A DNA stretch of 64,000 nucleotides from Metellina segmentata (lineage: Eukaryota > Arthropoda > Arachnida > Araneae > Tetragnathidae). The translations under genes were made by a program, and so were the position numbers. Shown here in pieces: positions 48,331 through 60,409 of this stretch (position 1 is the stretch's first letter; each line of letters starts with the position of its first letter). The stretch is taken from positions 11,997,038 to 12,061,037 of the forward strand of contig OX375875.1 of NCBI GenBank assembly GCA_947359465.1. Direction: 5' to 3'. The notes under the pieces are model-generated. The model did not search any database. It was not told the origin of the DNA and worked only from the letters and a program-made list of their open reading frames with translations.

Positions 48331-49020
48331 TTTGATGTTGACACTTTACCTTTAATTTCCTTTAAATGTGTTGTTACCCTTATTACTTATAAGACCTAGC
48401 TTAAAAAGCTACATCACGTCCATGAGTGAAAACGCCTAAAATGGTTCAAAATTATATTTTAATATCCATACAGATTCTATTTTATCAGGCTAACACAGGC
48501 CAAAAGATGGTTGGGGGAGGTATGTACAGCATTACATTATAAGAAACTTGGAAATGTCTTGTTGCCCTAAACGCAGCATAGATATCGTATGTATATATCG
48601 CTCACAAGGTCTAAGAAAGTTACATTGACATTTTCTAGCACTTTAAGGAAAATAATTTGCGATGAAAGTAAGCAAATCAGACGGATCGAAGGTAGTTCAT
48701 ATCCCCTGCCCTAATGCTAAATATCGGAGAAAGGGTAAAATGTAGTTTATCGCCGTTTTGCTGACTTTTCACTTGAAAAATCAACGGTATAGACCAATTA
48801 ATTATCTTACACCAATTCGAAGTTCTCTCTTTAGAGTTTTATTTGCAAGATGCTGAAATTATGTTCCAAAACCAAACCTAGTGACGTCACAATCAGAATA
48901 TGCTCAGGAACCACTACCCCCACCTACATCACAGAAGCTTCACAGAAATTACCCTTCGTATTTGAGTCATTTTTTAATAAATCTTCTCACAAAATATTTA
49001 AATTTCTTTGAAACGATTTG
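48331..49020. other. no gene recognised
   Basis: AT-rich sequence without motif-bearing frames or a noticed repeat partner. Confidence 0.5.
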
Positions 49021-49029
49021 TGAGTTTTT

Positions 49030-49260
49030 AACTCTCATGGGGGGTTGTATCGACGAAATATATTGTCATTACCAAAACTGACCAGACATTGTTGGACGAG
49101 TTACCTCCTCAATAGGAGACACGATCATAATCATTAGAAGAAAACAGACCAGATCTCGTCTTCATAAAAATCGGCACCACCTTGATAACTTGATATGTCC
49201 CCATTAGCAAAATCGACCAGGTCTTGATAGATGAGTTATCTCGTCTAAACCACTTACAAA
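49030..49260 (+). repeat. GATATCTCG satellite module
   Basis: Order: tcatggggggttgtatcgac, then attaccaaaactgaccagac, ttaccaaaatc/tagcaaaatcgaccagg, and gatgagttatctcgtctaaa followed by ccacttacaaagtt. It matches the satellite order at 10,985-13,071. Confidence 0.65.
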
Positions 49261-49411
49261 GTTAAATGGACATTGAACGTTTGCTGGTATAATTCCTTCA
49301 CTAATACAAATTTACTAACATATATGTATACAATTTGCTCATAAGAGAGCATTTGAGTATACTTGTTTGTTTGTATTGTAAGTACCTCTAATACACAAAT
49401 TTATTTAATCA

Positions 49412-49650
49412 TTAACCCTGCTGGCAGTCGTCTTGACGAGGAATCATGTCATTAACAAAGATTACAAGATTTTGATGGACGAGATATCTCGTCATCAGGA
49501 CAAAATTGATCCTTGATGTTGTCATCATCAGAAACTGAAGCGAATTCTTCATCATAAAAAAATCGGCAATATATTGATGACAAAACGCTTCGTGATTGAT
49601 AAAATTTATCAGATCTTTATGAACGAGATATCTCGTAGAAAACGAATTGG
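49412..49650 (+). repeat. GATATCTCG satellite module
   Basis: Contains ctggcagtcgtcttgacgag, gatggacgagatatctcgtc, caaaacgcttcgtgattgat and gaacgagatatctcgtagaa. A 119-codon minus-strand frame here (49,412-49,771) is a by-product of the repeat. Confidence 0.7.
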
Positions 49651-50164
49651 AAGGAAAGATAAAACTTTGATCAACGTAAATAACGGAGAAAACAATCGCA
49701 TTGGAATTCGTAAAACTTTCCAACAATCGACCTCGATAACACATCTCTCCTAGACAAGAAATCCCATGCATTCTCCCCCATTAAAAGACCAGACGCGCTG
49801 TCAAGGTCATTCGTAATCTTTCTATTTGACCTTCAAACTTGGATTTCGGCCACGACTCTTAGGATGAATCGAAATTATTCTTAATGACACAAGTTGGAAA
49901 GGAAGCGCCGCTTCAGGGTACCATGTCCCTTAATGTTCTTTACCCGCAGAACTTCGTTGGTATCCTTTTATCGGGGTTCTACTGAATATTCACAATCTTC
50001 GTGAAGCTCCAATGTTATTCATGTTTACTGAGTTCTTCGTTCTTCGATAGGTAGAAGAAATGTGGGTATCAGGTTGGGATGAATTTTGGAAGTTTCTGAG
50101 ATCAGCAGGAGCGAACAGAAACGTTTTGAGAAATGCATAATTGAGCAGTATTTATATCTTACTT
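49651..50164. other. no gene recognised
   Basis: Somewhat less AT-rich than its surroundings, but no motif-bearing frame and no repeat partner noticed. Confidence 0.45.
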
Positions 50165-51334
50165 GTAGCTAAATAACCCGGCGTTGCCCCTACACATATT
50201 TACAGTCCTTATTTAAAATAATTTACTACAGAAAACACTGACATAACAAAATATTCATGGTGATTAAAAATGAGATACACCATGCGTTTGTAGATGGATA
50301 ATTCTTAATCCTTATTGCTCAGTAAGGAAATTAAAAAACGGGACTTCAGATAATTTATGATACATTTTCAACCATATGACTGAAAACCATATAGTACATC
50401 GAGTATTGCAATTCATATTTCAAACAATCAAACCGCAGAAGAGCTAAAATTGATAACAAGAAGGTACAACTAATATTGATGTACTCAATATATTCAGTTG
50501 TTGGGAGAAATGCTCTCACTCATGTCTAATAGTAAAGGATGAAAGTAGTTTCCATACATTTATTTTATGACTACATACTGTAACAAGTTCTTCAGTCTCT
50601 ATTTCAAACACTCAAACTGCAAATAGCACTAACATTTATATAACACAATCAGGTACGACTAATAATAATGAGGTACCCCATGCATTCCGAAGTGATTGGG
50701 AGATATCATAAGGGACATGTAATAATTGGTGAAAATAGTTTCCAACCGCTTGGTTTATAACAGCATACCGCATCAAATATTGCAGTCTATACTCTTTCGA
50801 ACAATCAAACTGTAGTAATCACTCATGAGGTACCCTTTGCATTCGGTTCGAAGGGAACTCGTAACAGTGCATACTGAGCCAGCGAAACCACAGTATAATG
50901 TACCTATCTTTTTAATAATAAAGTTATGAACTGCCCGAACACGATGAAGCAATAATTATTCCCAAAGGATCGATACCAAACGCTACTTTCCGAGTGGTCT
51001 CATCTGCTCTATCCCCATTGTTAGTGTACTTTACCACAGCGCATACCACAGATGCCGGAACTGGAAATAGCTTCCGTAGAGCGGAAATCAATCAGTGGAC
51101 GCATGTATTGTGTCCTTTTGATCAAAAGCATTTTCTAGACCTTCCCATCTTGGTCAGAATAAATATTCGGTGACATACCATACATCACTTCGATGTATCA
51201 TCGGTGGGAGATACCCTAGCCGGTACAGGTCAATAATAAATCATTTTGGGAGAAACTAATATAAAGAGGAATTATAATCAGTGATTAATATTTTGCCATA
51301 AATATCTTTATATTTTGCTCTGAGAAGATATAGA
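50165..51334 (-). mobile_element. probable Helitron with ~185-bp internal repeats
   Basis: The left edge (GTAGCTAAATAACCCGGCGT) closely resembles the reverse of the Helitron A/B 3' end (CTAGCAAAATACCCGACC), with G in place of the first C. The right edge on the minus strand reads A|TCTATATCTTCTCAG. In between are three ~185-bp repeats marked by 'aacaatcaaaccgcag' (about 50,432), 'aacactcaaactgcaa' (about 50,616) and 'aacaatcaaactgtag' (about 50,800). The end mutation and absence of a second copy keep this tentative. Confidence 0.45.
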
Positions 51335-53719
51335 TGCGTTGCACTAAATCAGTTGTCTTATCTAAAGTGGCATTAATTGTTTCATACAGCCTACATAAAA
51401 TTACATGATGGGCCTAATTTAGAGGCTGTTATTACAGCAAATAATGTATCCTTAAATCAATTATTATTGTAGATTTATGGGAAAACACTTTTGCATCTTA
51501 TAATTCGGTATTTATTTTATATTTATAAATTAGCAAAATTACCATTGGTCTCTCGAGTTGAATGAATCAAATTTTGATTGAAAAGAGTGATCACACTAAT
51601 CACTTCTCTTTCATAAAAGAATGCATGCATTATTTAAGTGAACATACAATGATTTTTTTAACATTGTTTTAACTTTTTCATAATTTTAACAATGTACTTC
51701 GGAAGCAAATATTGTACACATGATACATACATACATTTAATTCATTTCATATTCAACGTACTTGTGATGTAACACAAACTACAAAAAGACGAAGTCGACT
51801 CCAGAAGAATCTACAGACGTTGCATTTCTAATCCAAATTCCAATAAACGTAGCAAATGACATCTGTTAAATAAGGACAGAAATTATTGCATAATTTAGTA
51901 CTGTGAAGAAGTTTTTCTTTTTCGTTTCGAAAACATGTTGAAACATACAATAAAATAATACAAAAAGCGTCTTGCACTGATTCATTTCTCGGTAGTAAAT
52001 TTTCAATTATAGATTCATAACATATCTTTCCATTTTGATGACAATAAAGGACGAATTTTTTAAAGCATACAAAGTGCTATTGTTATACTACAGATAACTT
52101 AATGAAATATTGTCAATATTCTCAGAAAACCGTTACATTTGATAATGGTGAAGAAAAGGGGACTGACGCACAACTAGGGAAAATTGTTATATTAAAACTG
52201 TCGACGCAAAATGTTTCAAGTTGATATAAATTAATCTTGAAAATATAATCTTTTCCTCTAAAATGTCAAAAGTAATAGACTTTAAATACAAGAATTGATG
52301 TATAGAAAAGAATCAAATCATAACTTTGTGGGCATTACAGAACCTTAAGTAGTAATTGCATGCCACGCCAATAAGAATAGCTTTAAAATGTTCTTAACAC
52401 TGCATGTATCCAACATGTATATGTTGGAGGTATAGCGTGATGTTCACATTCCTAATATACAATATTCTTTATATCTTGTGGCTAACCACTCGATAAACAG
52501 AATCACGTGTACCCTAACAAATTGTGCCCCTTCACAGGCAAAAACAGAAATTATGCTTATGTACAGATTCAATAGCACTTTAATTTGGTAGATAGCCAAC
52601 ATTGAATGCAGCAAAACAACGGGCTATTGAAGACAGTTCCGGATCATGCCAGAAGAGAAATATCCGAGGACGGCTTGTAATTTTTAAACACGGTCAAATG
52701 ACTAGGTCAACAACTTATCTAAAATCCCCCCTCTACAAAGTTTCACAAAACACCGTGAGGACATTCAATGATACGACATATTTAGTTTTCACCAGCTCCC
52801 ACGAATACGACGGCTCTCCATTGCTTTTCTAAAGAGTTTCCAATAACACTATAAAGCTACATTGCACACTGTTATTCCTATATAATATCAATGGGGATAA
52901 ACGCGAACTTTTAGGAACCCCTTTTTAATCTATCCACAGTACGATTTGTGTTCCTAAATATTTGCTGCAATTAATAAAATTTTCTGGTAATAAAACAGGG
53001 GATTACATTTCTGATATCAGTATAGGAAGTTACGCCTCGCTATGTATCACACTTTTATAATTGAAATTCACCATAGAATCGAACGTAATGAAATTTTTAA
53101 TGTACAGATGATTACCAACTTTAAAGATTTATAAAAATTCAGTTTTACAGAAAAATTGATGCATGAAAGTTAAAAGCATAGTGTACTATGATCTTTTATT
53201 GTGCTTATTCCTCTAAAATCAGCTCTAGCCACTGCGCCTCAACATTTGGTTGTAAGGAATGAGATGCATGTCATTAACTATAGTGTGTTCAGTTTCCTAA
53301 CTCTCTTTAATTCCCCAAACTTCGCAAGCATCAGAACTTTATCCAAGGTAAGTTCGAAAGTCCCGGATATTGTTAGTTTATGTGTAGGGCAAGAGATATG
53401 GGCTCATATATGTTAAATATGTGGAATTTAGATTAAAATATGCAGCATCTGATATCTTTACTCGTAGCTCAGTGTATGTCACGGTCGGTTTGTGGTATAA
53501 TCTCTGATTTATCGCCCATAAAACCAGAATGTATGTAGTACTTTCGCTTACACCATTGCTTCAACTGGAGTAAAGCACTCTGGAATGCTCCAGCATAGAA
53601 TGCTCAATGGTTATGATTTCTAGTCTTCATGAATCTACGCAGAAAATGTAAGGATCTCTGAACCGAAAACAACCTTATATACCCATTATTTCAAACAATT
53701 TAGCCTGTATAAACACATA
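51335..53719. other. no gene recognised; one SINE fragment
   Basis: AT-rich with short frames lacking motifs. A SINE family I fragment lies at 52,603-52,785. Confidence 0.5.
52603..52785 (-). mobile_element. SINE family I fragment
   Basis: Minus-strand family I: caacgggctattgaagacag, ttccggatcatgcc, gaaatatccgaggacggctt, aacacggtcaaatgactagg, accgtgaggacattca. Head and tail are missing. Confidence 0.65.
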
Positions 53720-53885
53720 AACCCACTTGATGTTTGTTTCAATGAGGTATATTGTCATAAGCAAATGTGATCAGATCTTTATAGACGTGTCAATTATACA
53801 TTGGAAGAAAAAAACCTGACCATATCTTGGTCTCATCATCAAAATATTGACATTGCATATATTGGTGACTGAGTTCCTATCATCT
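53720..53885 (+). repeat. GATATCTCG-type module, degenerate
   Basis: Contains ttgtcataagcaaatgtgat, cagatctttatagacgtgtc and accatatcttggtctcatca in the satellite order, without an intact palindrome. Confidence 0.45.
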
Positions 53886-53896
53886 TCTATTATTCT

Positions 53897-54225
53897 AAGC
53901 CGACCAACCGGTATGATGGTTAACGTGTAAGCCTCTAGATCGGAAGGTTCCTGGTTGGAATCCGGGTCAGTGCGTGGGTGTTTGTAAGCGTATGGTGTAG
54001 AGACAGCTGGTGCACCTTAAATCTGTCGAGGCCGAAAGTCCTCATGTTCAGTTGGTGTGGAAGTTTGGAAAGTGGTGTGACAGCTCAGGTGTTGTCACGT
54101 CATCTGACCGTGGTTCAAAATGACGTTTTGTTGTCCTCGGCTCTTTCTCTTAGGGAAATGATGCCGGATCGGCGTCAATAGTCCGTTGTGTTGCTCTATT
54201 ACGACGTTAATAAAATTTACCAACT
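53897..54225 (+). mobile_element. tRNA-derived SINE family I, full length
   Basis: Head gccgaccaaccggtatgatg and a B-box region (cctggttggaatccggg) followed by the complete family I body and the tail acgttaataaaatttacc. It is close to the 6,124-6,455 copy. The B box carries one change (GGTTGGAATCC). Confidence 0.85.
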
Positions 54226-54527
54226 ACGAATCTATTCGTCTAAACATATTTTCAACAGTAAAACGTCTTTATAATAATGATGCATGGACTTTACCCTTGC
54301 CGTGCGTGCATCTGGTCTAGATCATAATCCTTTTAGACAACAGTTTCTCATGTAGATTTGAATGAACATTTTAACTTAGCTCAAAATATTTGTAACTAGG
54401 GCAAACTAATTCAACCACCTCTATGTTAATGCTCAATGTTAAATCTCTGTTAATGCGTAAACGCTATGGAACTTATGGAAGCTAACACCTGCAATCGAGA
54501 GTGTCGCGAACGTTTGACTGCTCTCTC

Positions 54528-55620
54528 TAGGGATGCGACATCGACAGCAAAACTACGATGTTCAAAATTAAAACGTCAATGCTTATAATACATCTCCCAA
54601 AAAAACATCGATGTTTTTAAACATCAGTGTATTTAAAATCCCCACCCCCATTTCTTAAAACTGTTTTAGCAATTTCAAACATTTATGTTCCCCCGGGGGG
54701 GGGGGAATTTAATTTGTCATTTACCGTGTTTATTAATTAATAAGTTAGACTTTTTTTAACTGTCAAAACAAACTAGAAAAAAATAATAAGAATAACTAAC
54801 AAATCTTTTATTTTGAAATTCAATAGTATAAAAGAAAATAACATTTACAACAATTTGACATAGTTACTACCGACTACAAGTATAATTAGGTATGTACATA
54901 ACAATAATTATTGTTAGTTATTATAAATTACTTATCAACTTAAAGGGGGGAGGGGGTACACAACAAACTTATTTTTATTTAATGTAAATAAAAAATAACG
55001 GAGACTATAATTATTAAAGACCCAATATTTGTTACAAACTGTGCATTTTTGTAAACTACAGTTTGTAAAAAAAAAGAAGTTTGTTAACTTTCAATACCTT
55101 AAGCGGCCTTTTTTTTCTCTAACCATCCCAACAGTTAGGGGAAAAATTCTTTCTGATGGTACAGATGTCGCCATCACTGACAAATACTTAATTGCAAGGT
55201 TATTTTTCTTAATTTCTACTATGATACTTTTTTCATTCAAAAATAAAACATCGACAGCGTTAAAACGTCGACAGTGTCAAAAATCGTTGTTAATCAAACA
55301 TTGGTTCCAATAAAACGATGGTAAATACAACAATGTTTTTATAAAATATCGATGTTTTGAAAATATCGACATCCCTACTTTTCAGACCCTTTACCCTTGG
55401 CCACTTTGGTCTAAAAGTATGTTGAATTTAATGATTACAAAAATTATGCTCCCTGGTTATTTTTTTTTTTTAATTTTTATAATGGTACTTTTTTCAGTTA
55501 AAAATAAAAGATCGACAAGTACAAACATCGATGTTTAAAAAATATCGGCTCCAATACATCGATGTTTTTTTTATAAAACATCGATGTTTTAAAAACATCG
55601 ACATCGATGTCCCATACCTA
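54528..55620 (-). mobile_element. hAT transposon, internally deleted
   Basis: Inverted ends: left TAGGGATGCGACATCGACAG, right reverse-complement TAGGTATGGGACATCGATGT. The exact 8-bp target duplication is GCTCTCTC (54,520-54,527 and 55,621-55,628). A hAT C-terminal dimerisation segment is encoded on the minus strand. Both end regions carry ACATCGATGT-type palindromes. Too short for a whole transposase, so this is a deletion derivative. A G-run lies at about 54,695-54,706. Confidence 0.9.
55075..55215 (-). pseudogene. hAT transposase C-terminal (hATC) fragment
   Basis: The minus strand reads KYLSVMATSVPSERIF, matching the hATC signature (YLsipatSvpSERvFS), then VGMVREKKGRL in the position of the usual KRxxL block. 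The hATC region mediates dimerisation. No RNase-H-like catalytic core is present upstream, which agrees with internal deletion. Confidence 0.8.
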
Positions 55621-55628
55621 GCTCTCTC

Positions 55629-57265
55629 ACCGATAACATCTGTGTTCCGCAGGCTGATATTATCTTTTCAGGAATCAAACAACCAAGTTCCAGTTAAAGT
55701 TCGTGGAAAAGAATAATGATTGGTTGCAACTGCTCCTAGATTTTTTTTTACTACTCCTTTTGTTTTATTTAATATTGTTTGCATATAGTATAACTATTCC
55801 CAACTATTCTTCTCACAAAAACTTCGATAGTGAGCGTTACATTTAAAATTGTTTTCATGCTTTAAATATATGTCCAGATTATTGCCCATTATTATATTAA
55901 CATTCATCGAAAATATTTAAAACAATTTTTTATTAAATATCCGAATGTATTTAATTATGAAATGCATTTATGTTTCACATATATCTAATATGTATAAAAT
56001 GCATGAATTATCCGGTACTGGAAGGAATATAATGAAATAAAAAACAAAGAAAAATAACTAAAAATGTATTTATAGTTTTATATAGTATAGTCATTTGACT
56101 TTCAAGTATTATATTGTATTATTAGATTTGTAAGTGCAATTCAAGCTGAATAAAATGTCATTCTCTCTTCCCGACTATTAAATACATTATATCGAGAAAA
56201 TTAAAAAAAACTAGCTTGATAAAATTTATTAAAATAAGAAATACTCATTCTTGAAAAAAACTGAAAATAAGTTCTTCCGCGAAATTCACTTTCCTCGATT
56301 TCCATATTTATTTTCCATCTTCTGTATGCGAAGCATCCAAGGAAAAAATATGAGATTTCGATTTCCATTTAATTAACTCAATATCAACATTTTTCTGTTT
56401 TCTATATTTGTCTTTCATTTTCTATCTTCTAAGAACTATGTAACTCGTAATTCAGAGTGATAGAAATTTCATTTGTAAAGTGATGTAGAAATATATAAAT
56501 ATATACATTCTTACATGATTGATATTTTTAACATGACTATGGGGCGCATTTATATTTCTTAATTGTTATCAGAATTTATTTTTTCACTCACTCTTTGCCA
56601 ATTTAATAAGCGTTTCCTCTGAACTTTAGTTTCGGTTTATACAGGCATTTAATCTAGTTTTATAAAAAAAATAAACTTCCATTTTAGTTAAGTATTTAAG
56701 TAGTAATATTCAAAAGGGTGGGATGGAGAACGTCTTAATAAAAAAATACTATAAATAAAAGACTAAATACTTTTATTTAACGCTAAAAAAGTATTTTTAT
56801 TGTTGTCATCATGCAATCACACCCACTTCAAAAATTTTGTCATTTGAAGTGGCTAAATACTGTGAGTAGCTCACGCATGATGTAATTAGTATACGTATCA
56901 ATATCATTGGGCTTATAATGAAATAGGCCTACCATGCGTGAGTTTCCTCATGTTGTTTTCTCAATTACTCGATCTGAAGATATTTCGCTTGTTGGTTGCA
57001 CGGTACTATAAGAGAACGCGAATCGTTTTGTACGACTAATTATTGACCGAAGTCGATGCCTAAGCCCACATGACTAACATGTATTTTCCTTAAGGGCATT
57101 AAAGAAAGGCCTCATTAGTATTTTTTTAATCAAATCTATCGTCGGAAAAAAGACATGTTCAAATGAAACCAATCCAAATTAGAGGGAGTGTCAAATTCTT
57201 ATTTCAAAAACGCATTAACGTTTCAAAAAAGTATTAGGTCATTATGAAACGACGGCATAATAAAC
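55629..57265. other. AT-rich, nothing recognisable
   Basis: No motif-bearing frame or noticed repeat partner in about 1.6 kb. Confidence 0.5.
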
Positions 57266-57267
57266 TA

Positions 57268-57830
57268 CACGATCTACCAACAAATAATTGGACACCCTGT
57301 AATCGACGATGTTTCTACTGGCATGGCCCGGGACCCTTGGTCGCATTTCCAGGTAGACTCAATTCCGATACCGACTGCACCAGTTTGGCTGACCAATCGC
57401 TTCCTACGTTTTGGTATTTTTACGGGGTGGACCCATGTTACTTGGTTTGACCGACCCAGGTTACTTGATTCTGACCACGATCACAATGCTACCTGCCATG
57501 TTGCGATGTCCATCATTGCTTGGTTTGATGACAATGGGGTCCATCGAATGGACTAGCCTGCGCAGGGCCCGGAACTTAACCCGATCGAGCAACTCTGAAA
57601 CGAGTTAATGCGTCGCCTGAAGGGGTGCCCCCACCGCCCGACATTGGTGACGGAACTGACCTGTCTTCTCCAAGCCGATTGGCGGAGTATACCGCGAGCC
57701 CTCGTACAACGACTGGTTGAGAGTACGCCAAAAAATAGCCGCTCGTGGTGGCTTCACCAACTGTTGAAGGTAAATAAACTTCGCTTTCCTTTGCTATCAC
57801 GGGTGTTCAATTATTTGTTGGTAGATAGTG
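57268..57830 (+). mobile_element. Tc1-like transposon, internally deleted
   Basis: Inverted ends: left CACGATCTACCAACAAATAA, right reverse-complement CACTATCTACCAACAAATAA. TA flanks at 57,266-57,267 and 57,831-57,832. At 563 bp it keeps only the 3' half of the transposase gene directly after the left end, so the 5' half was lost by deletion. Confidence 0.9.
57300..57770 (+). pseudogene. Tc1-like transposase, C-terminal half
   Basis: The plus strand reads GPGPLVAFPGRLNSDTD and LPTFWYFYG (core region before the second catalytic motif); then, after a frameshift, DSDHDHNATCHVAMSI (QHDNApxH region), PELNPIEQL in another frame (the PDLNPIEHLW region with the third acidic residue), RRLKGCPHRPTLVTELT, and LVESTPK (usual LVESLPRR). 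The first catalytic Asp and the DNA-binding half are absent. Confidence 0.8.
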
Positions 57831-57832
57831 TA

Positions 57833-58469
57833 GATCGATTAGTCGTAACTCTATTCCGCTCACGAATCGAATCAGCCAAATGTAAATATTTTCAAATAAA
57901 AGCAACGGGGTTATTTGTTTTCCAATTCTTATTTCAAAATGTGATGCCTTTTATTTGAGAGCAAGTGGAAGGAATTCAAAATGGCGGTCGATACTAAAAG
58001 CTACTTGGTAAAAAAAATTAGCCGTCTATTTTGGCGATGGGCTGGGACCGTGTTTTCGAGTTTTACCTTTTTAACTAACTTGGACGTCATAAACTGATTA
58101 GAGTATTAGACACCGCAGGGCATGGGACAGGTAAAAGTGTGCTTTTTGCGGAGACACTGTGGAAAAGTGGTTGGAACCCCCCAAGACAGAGTGTGACAGC
58201 TTCAGGCGGACCCTTGGCTGCGTGTTTTAGCTTCAGGACGATTTTGGAATCGTTAGTCTAGTTGAGTTTGATTTGCAAAATGATCCTATCCGGTATGATT
58301 GAATCCAAAATGAGACCATCTGCCGTGAGGAGTGCTCCCACCTTTTGCCGAACGCATGGCATGTGTAAGCACTCTTATTATTTTGTTCACATGGTGGGAA
58401 CTTCTCATGTAAGGGTTCCCGTAATGCAATGTAGAAATAAGAAGAAAATAATACTAGTAATGTAAATAG
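57833..58469 (+). other. mostly unrecognised; possible LINE zinc-knuckle remnant
   Basis: At about 58,137-58,230 the plus strand reads CAFCGDTVEKWLEPPKTEC, with Cys spacing reminiscent of the C-terminal zinc knuckle of R1/jockey-type LINEs, ending at a stop soon after. It could equally be chance. Nothing else is recognised. Confidence 0.25.
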
Positions 58470-58850
58470 AAGAAAACATCAAAGTTATGTTAGTTGTAAG
58501 CAAAAGTTAAAAGTTAACAAAAAAAAGGCTAGTTATATTAAAGCCCTAGGATGAAACCTTTTAACAAGTAATGAACATAGTTGAAATTAATTGTAAGCAA
58601 GTCTTATTGAATGAGGATGTCGATGTTTTCCGATAGGAACTTCATAATTAGCATAATCTTTGCTTGTGCTTGGTTGTTGCTTGCCGTGTTTGTTGCCCAT
58701 GCCCTGTAATATTCGTCTGTTGGTTGTGATAGATGATGGAGACTCGTGAGGGGGCAGTTGAAAACGTAGTGATTTGGCGTTCCTATTTGTTCGCAGAGAC
58801 AGTTGCTTGATGTTGTCATAAACGGATTGTGTAACTACTCGGCTGGGCTA
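58470..58850 (-). pseudogene. LINE ORF2 C-terminal fragment
   Basis: The minus strand reads CLCEQIGTPNHYVFNCPLTS (C-x-C...H...C arrangement), then a helix-like tail AKIMLIMKFLSENIDILIQ and a stop at about 58,604. This arrangement closes the ORF2 of jockey/R1-like non-LTR retrotransposons. Sequence to the left (58,470-58,603) would be its 3' UTR. Nothing upstream (to the right) could be recognised, so it is 5'-truncated or decayed. Confidence 0.6.
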
Positions 58851-59174
58851 AAGGAACTTTTTCAAGCATTTTTCATCTCGGGCGCCGGGCAACTTACGAA
58901 ATATTTTTGAGGGTGTTGGACTGAAAGAACGACAGAACTGCCTGATCTTAATTAATGCTGTTTATTTGCAGCAATCTTTGACCCGAAGAAAAGTCCGCGA
59001 TTGAGTCGGATCGCGTCTTTATCACCCAAACCGCATGTCATAGCACAGTTCATTACCCTCACATCCGGGGGGCTTCGTTAATAACATTCGCGCAACTTAA
59101 CTGCGCAGTATTTGAGGAACCACCCCGATGCCACCTATTGATCTCTCTCGAAACCAACAGTTGGGTATTTAAAT

Positions 59175-60407
59175 TATATATGTTACAATTGGTTGTCAAT
59201 TTTACTATTCAATCCTATGGTGCTTTTTATTATGTGACAGCTATGATCTTACACGAATGGCGAGTACCTTTGACAGTCATCGAGTAGATTTTGTTCGTGA
59301 CATTAAAATGCGGAACGATTATAACCAAGGGTCTGCAGAATGCCGTTAAGAATTTAACTGGGCTGGTACTTACGATCAACTCTCGTTTTACAACTATGCA
59401 AGACATATCTCTACATCAGACGAAAAATCTCTCGAACGTTAAACCTCAAAAGGGTATATATGAGCCTTCCAAACCCCCTATGTATACTAAAATCAATTGT
59501 AACCTACTAGAACCATGTTCAAAGAGAGAACCAACCCAAGTATTATTCCAAAAAGGCGAAGACACTGTTCGTTCACTTTCCAGAGAAAACAGCGTAATAA
59601 TCTACACATATGGTTCCTCTGATGTTGACTGTAATAGAGGCGGCGCAGGCATCTCCATCACTTACCCTTGAGGAAATAACGTCAAACTCAAAATACCCAC
59701 AGGCCAAATTGCTTCAAACTTACTTCACTAACGAATTAATCGCTATTAAAGAGGCTCTTACCCACTGTCGCTCTCATTATCTAAACGACTCAATTAAAGA
59801 AATTGTAATCTTCTCAGACTCAAAATCAGCACTGGAAGCCATACATAATGGTAAAACAACAATAACGCAAGAAATTAATACTCTTCTCCATTTACTAAAT
59901 ATACCTTGCACTCTCCAGTGGATCCCAGCTCATGTTGGAATTGAGGGGAACGATCGATTGTGCAGATGCCCTTGCAAAGGAAGCACGCGACAAAGATAAA
60001 CCTCAAGTAGTCACCTGTGCAGATGCAAATGCCGTCGCTAGGCGAAGGATCTACAACCAGCATTTTAACAAGGCAACAATCCCCGATCTAAACTGCCCAA
60101 GAAACCTCTCCTCTACAATAGCTAGGCTACGTACTGGACATTTCAAAGGCATGAAGATTTCACGAACTAATATAAAATCCTATCCCATCTGCAGGTACTG
60201 TCCCCAATCGCAACTAACTCCAGATCATGTTTTCGACTGCCAAGCAATTATTGGTTCCCTCTTTCAACTTGGAGCACCCCCAATCGAAATCCTCCAGAGC
60301 CTTCGAGCTCCAGAACTTGCAGATCTTGTCACCAAGGCTTTTGGAGGACTCTAAACTTTTGCACTAGTACTGTATGCATAGACACGACAACAACAACAAC
60401 AACATGA
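59175..60407 (+). mobile_element. 5'-truncated I-like LINE
   Basis: A 5'-truncated copy: the start of the recognisable part falls in the sequence after the reverse transcriptase, the RNase H domain follows, then a zinc knuckle and stop at 60,354. A 3' end with (ACA)n (acaacaacaacaacaaca, about 60,384-60,403) follows. Simple-repeat tails are typical of I-clade LINEs. Confidence 0.8.
59190..60354 (+). pseudogene. I-like LINE ORF2: RNase H and zinc-knuckle region
   Basis: RNase H motifs in order: VIIYTYGSSD (usual YTDGS; the first catalytic Asp is Tyr here), NELIAIKEAL (Glu kept), IVIFSDSKSAL (Asp kept), LQWIPAHVGIEGND (His and Asp kept), then ADALAKEARD. A knuckle CRYCPQSQLTPDHVFDC follows. 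The protein is spread over three frames, with shifts near 59,650 and 59,945. RNase H in such elements degrades the RNA template during target-primed reverse transcription. This copy is inactive by frameshift and by truncation. Confidence 0.85.
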
Positions 60408-60409
60408 GA

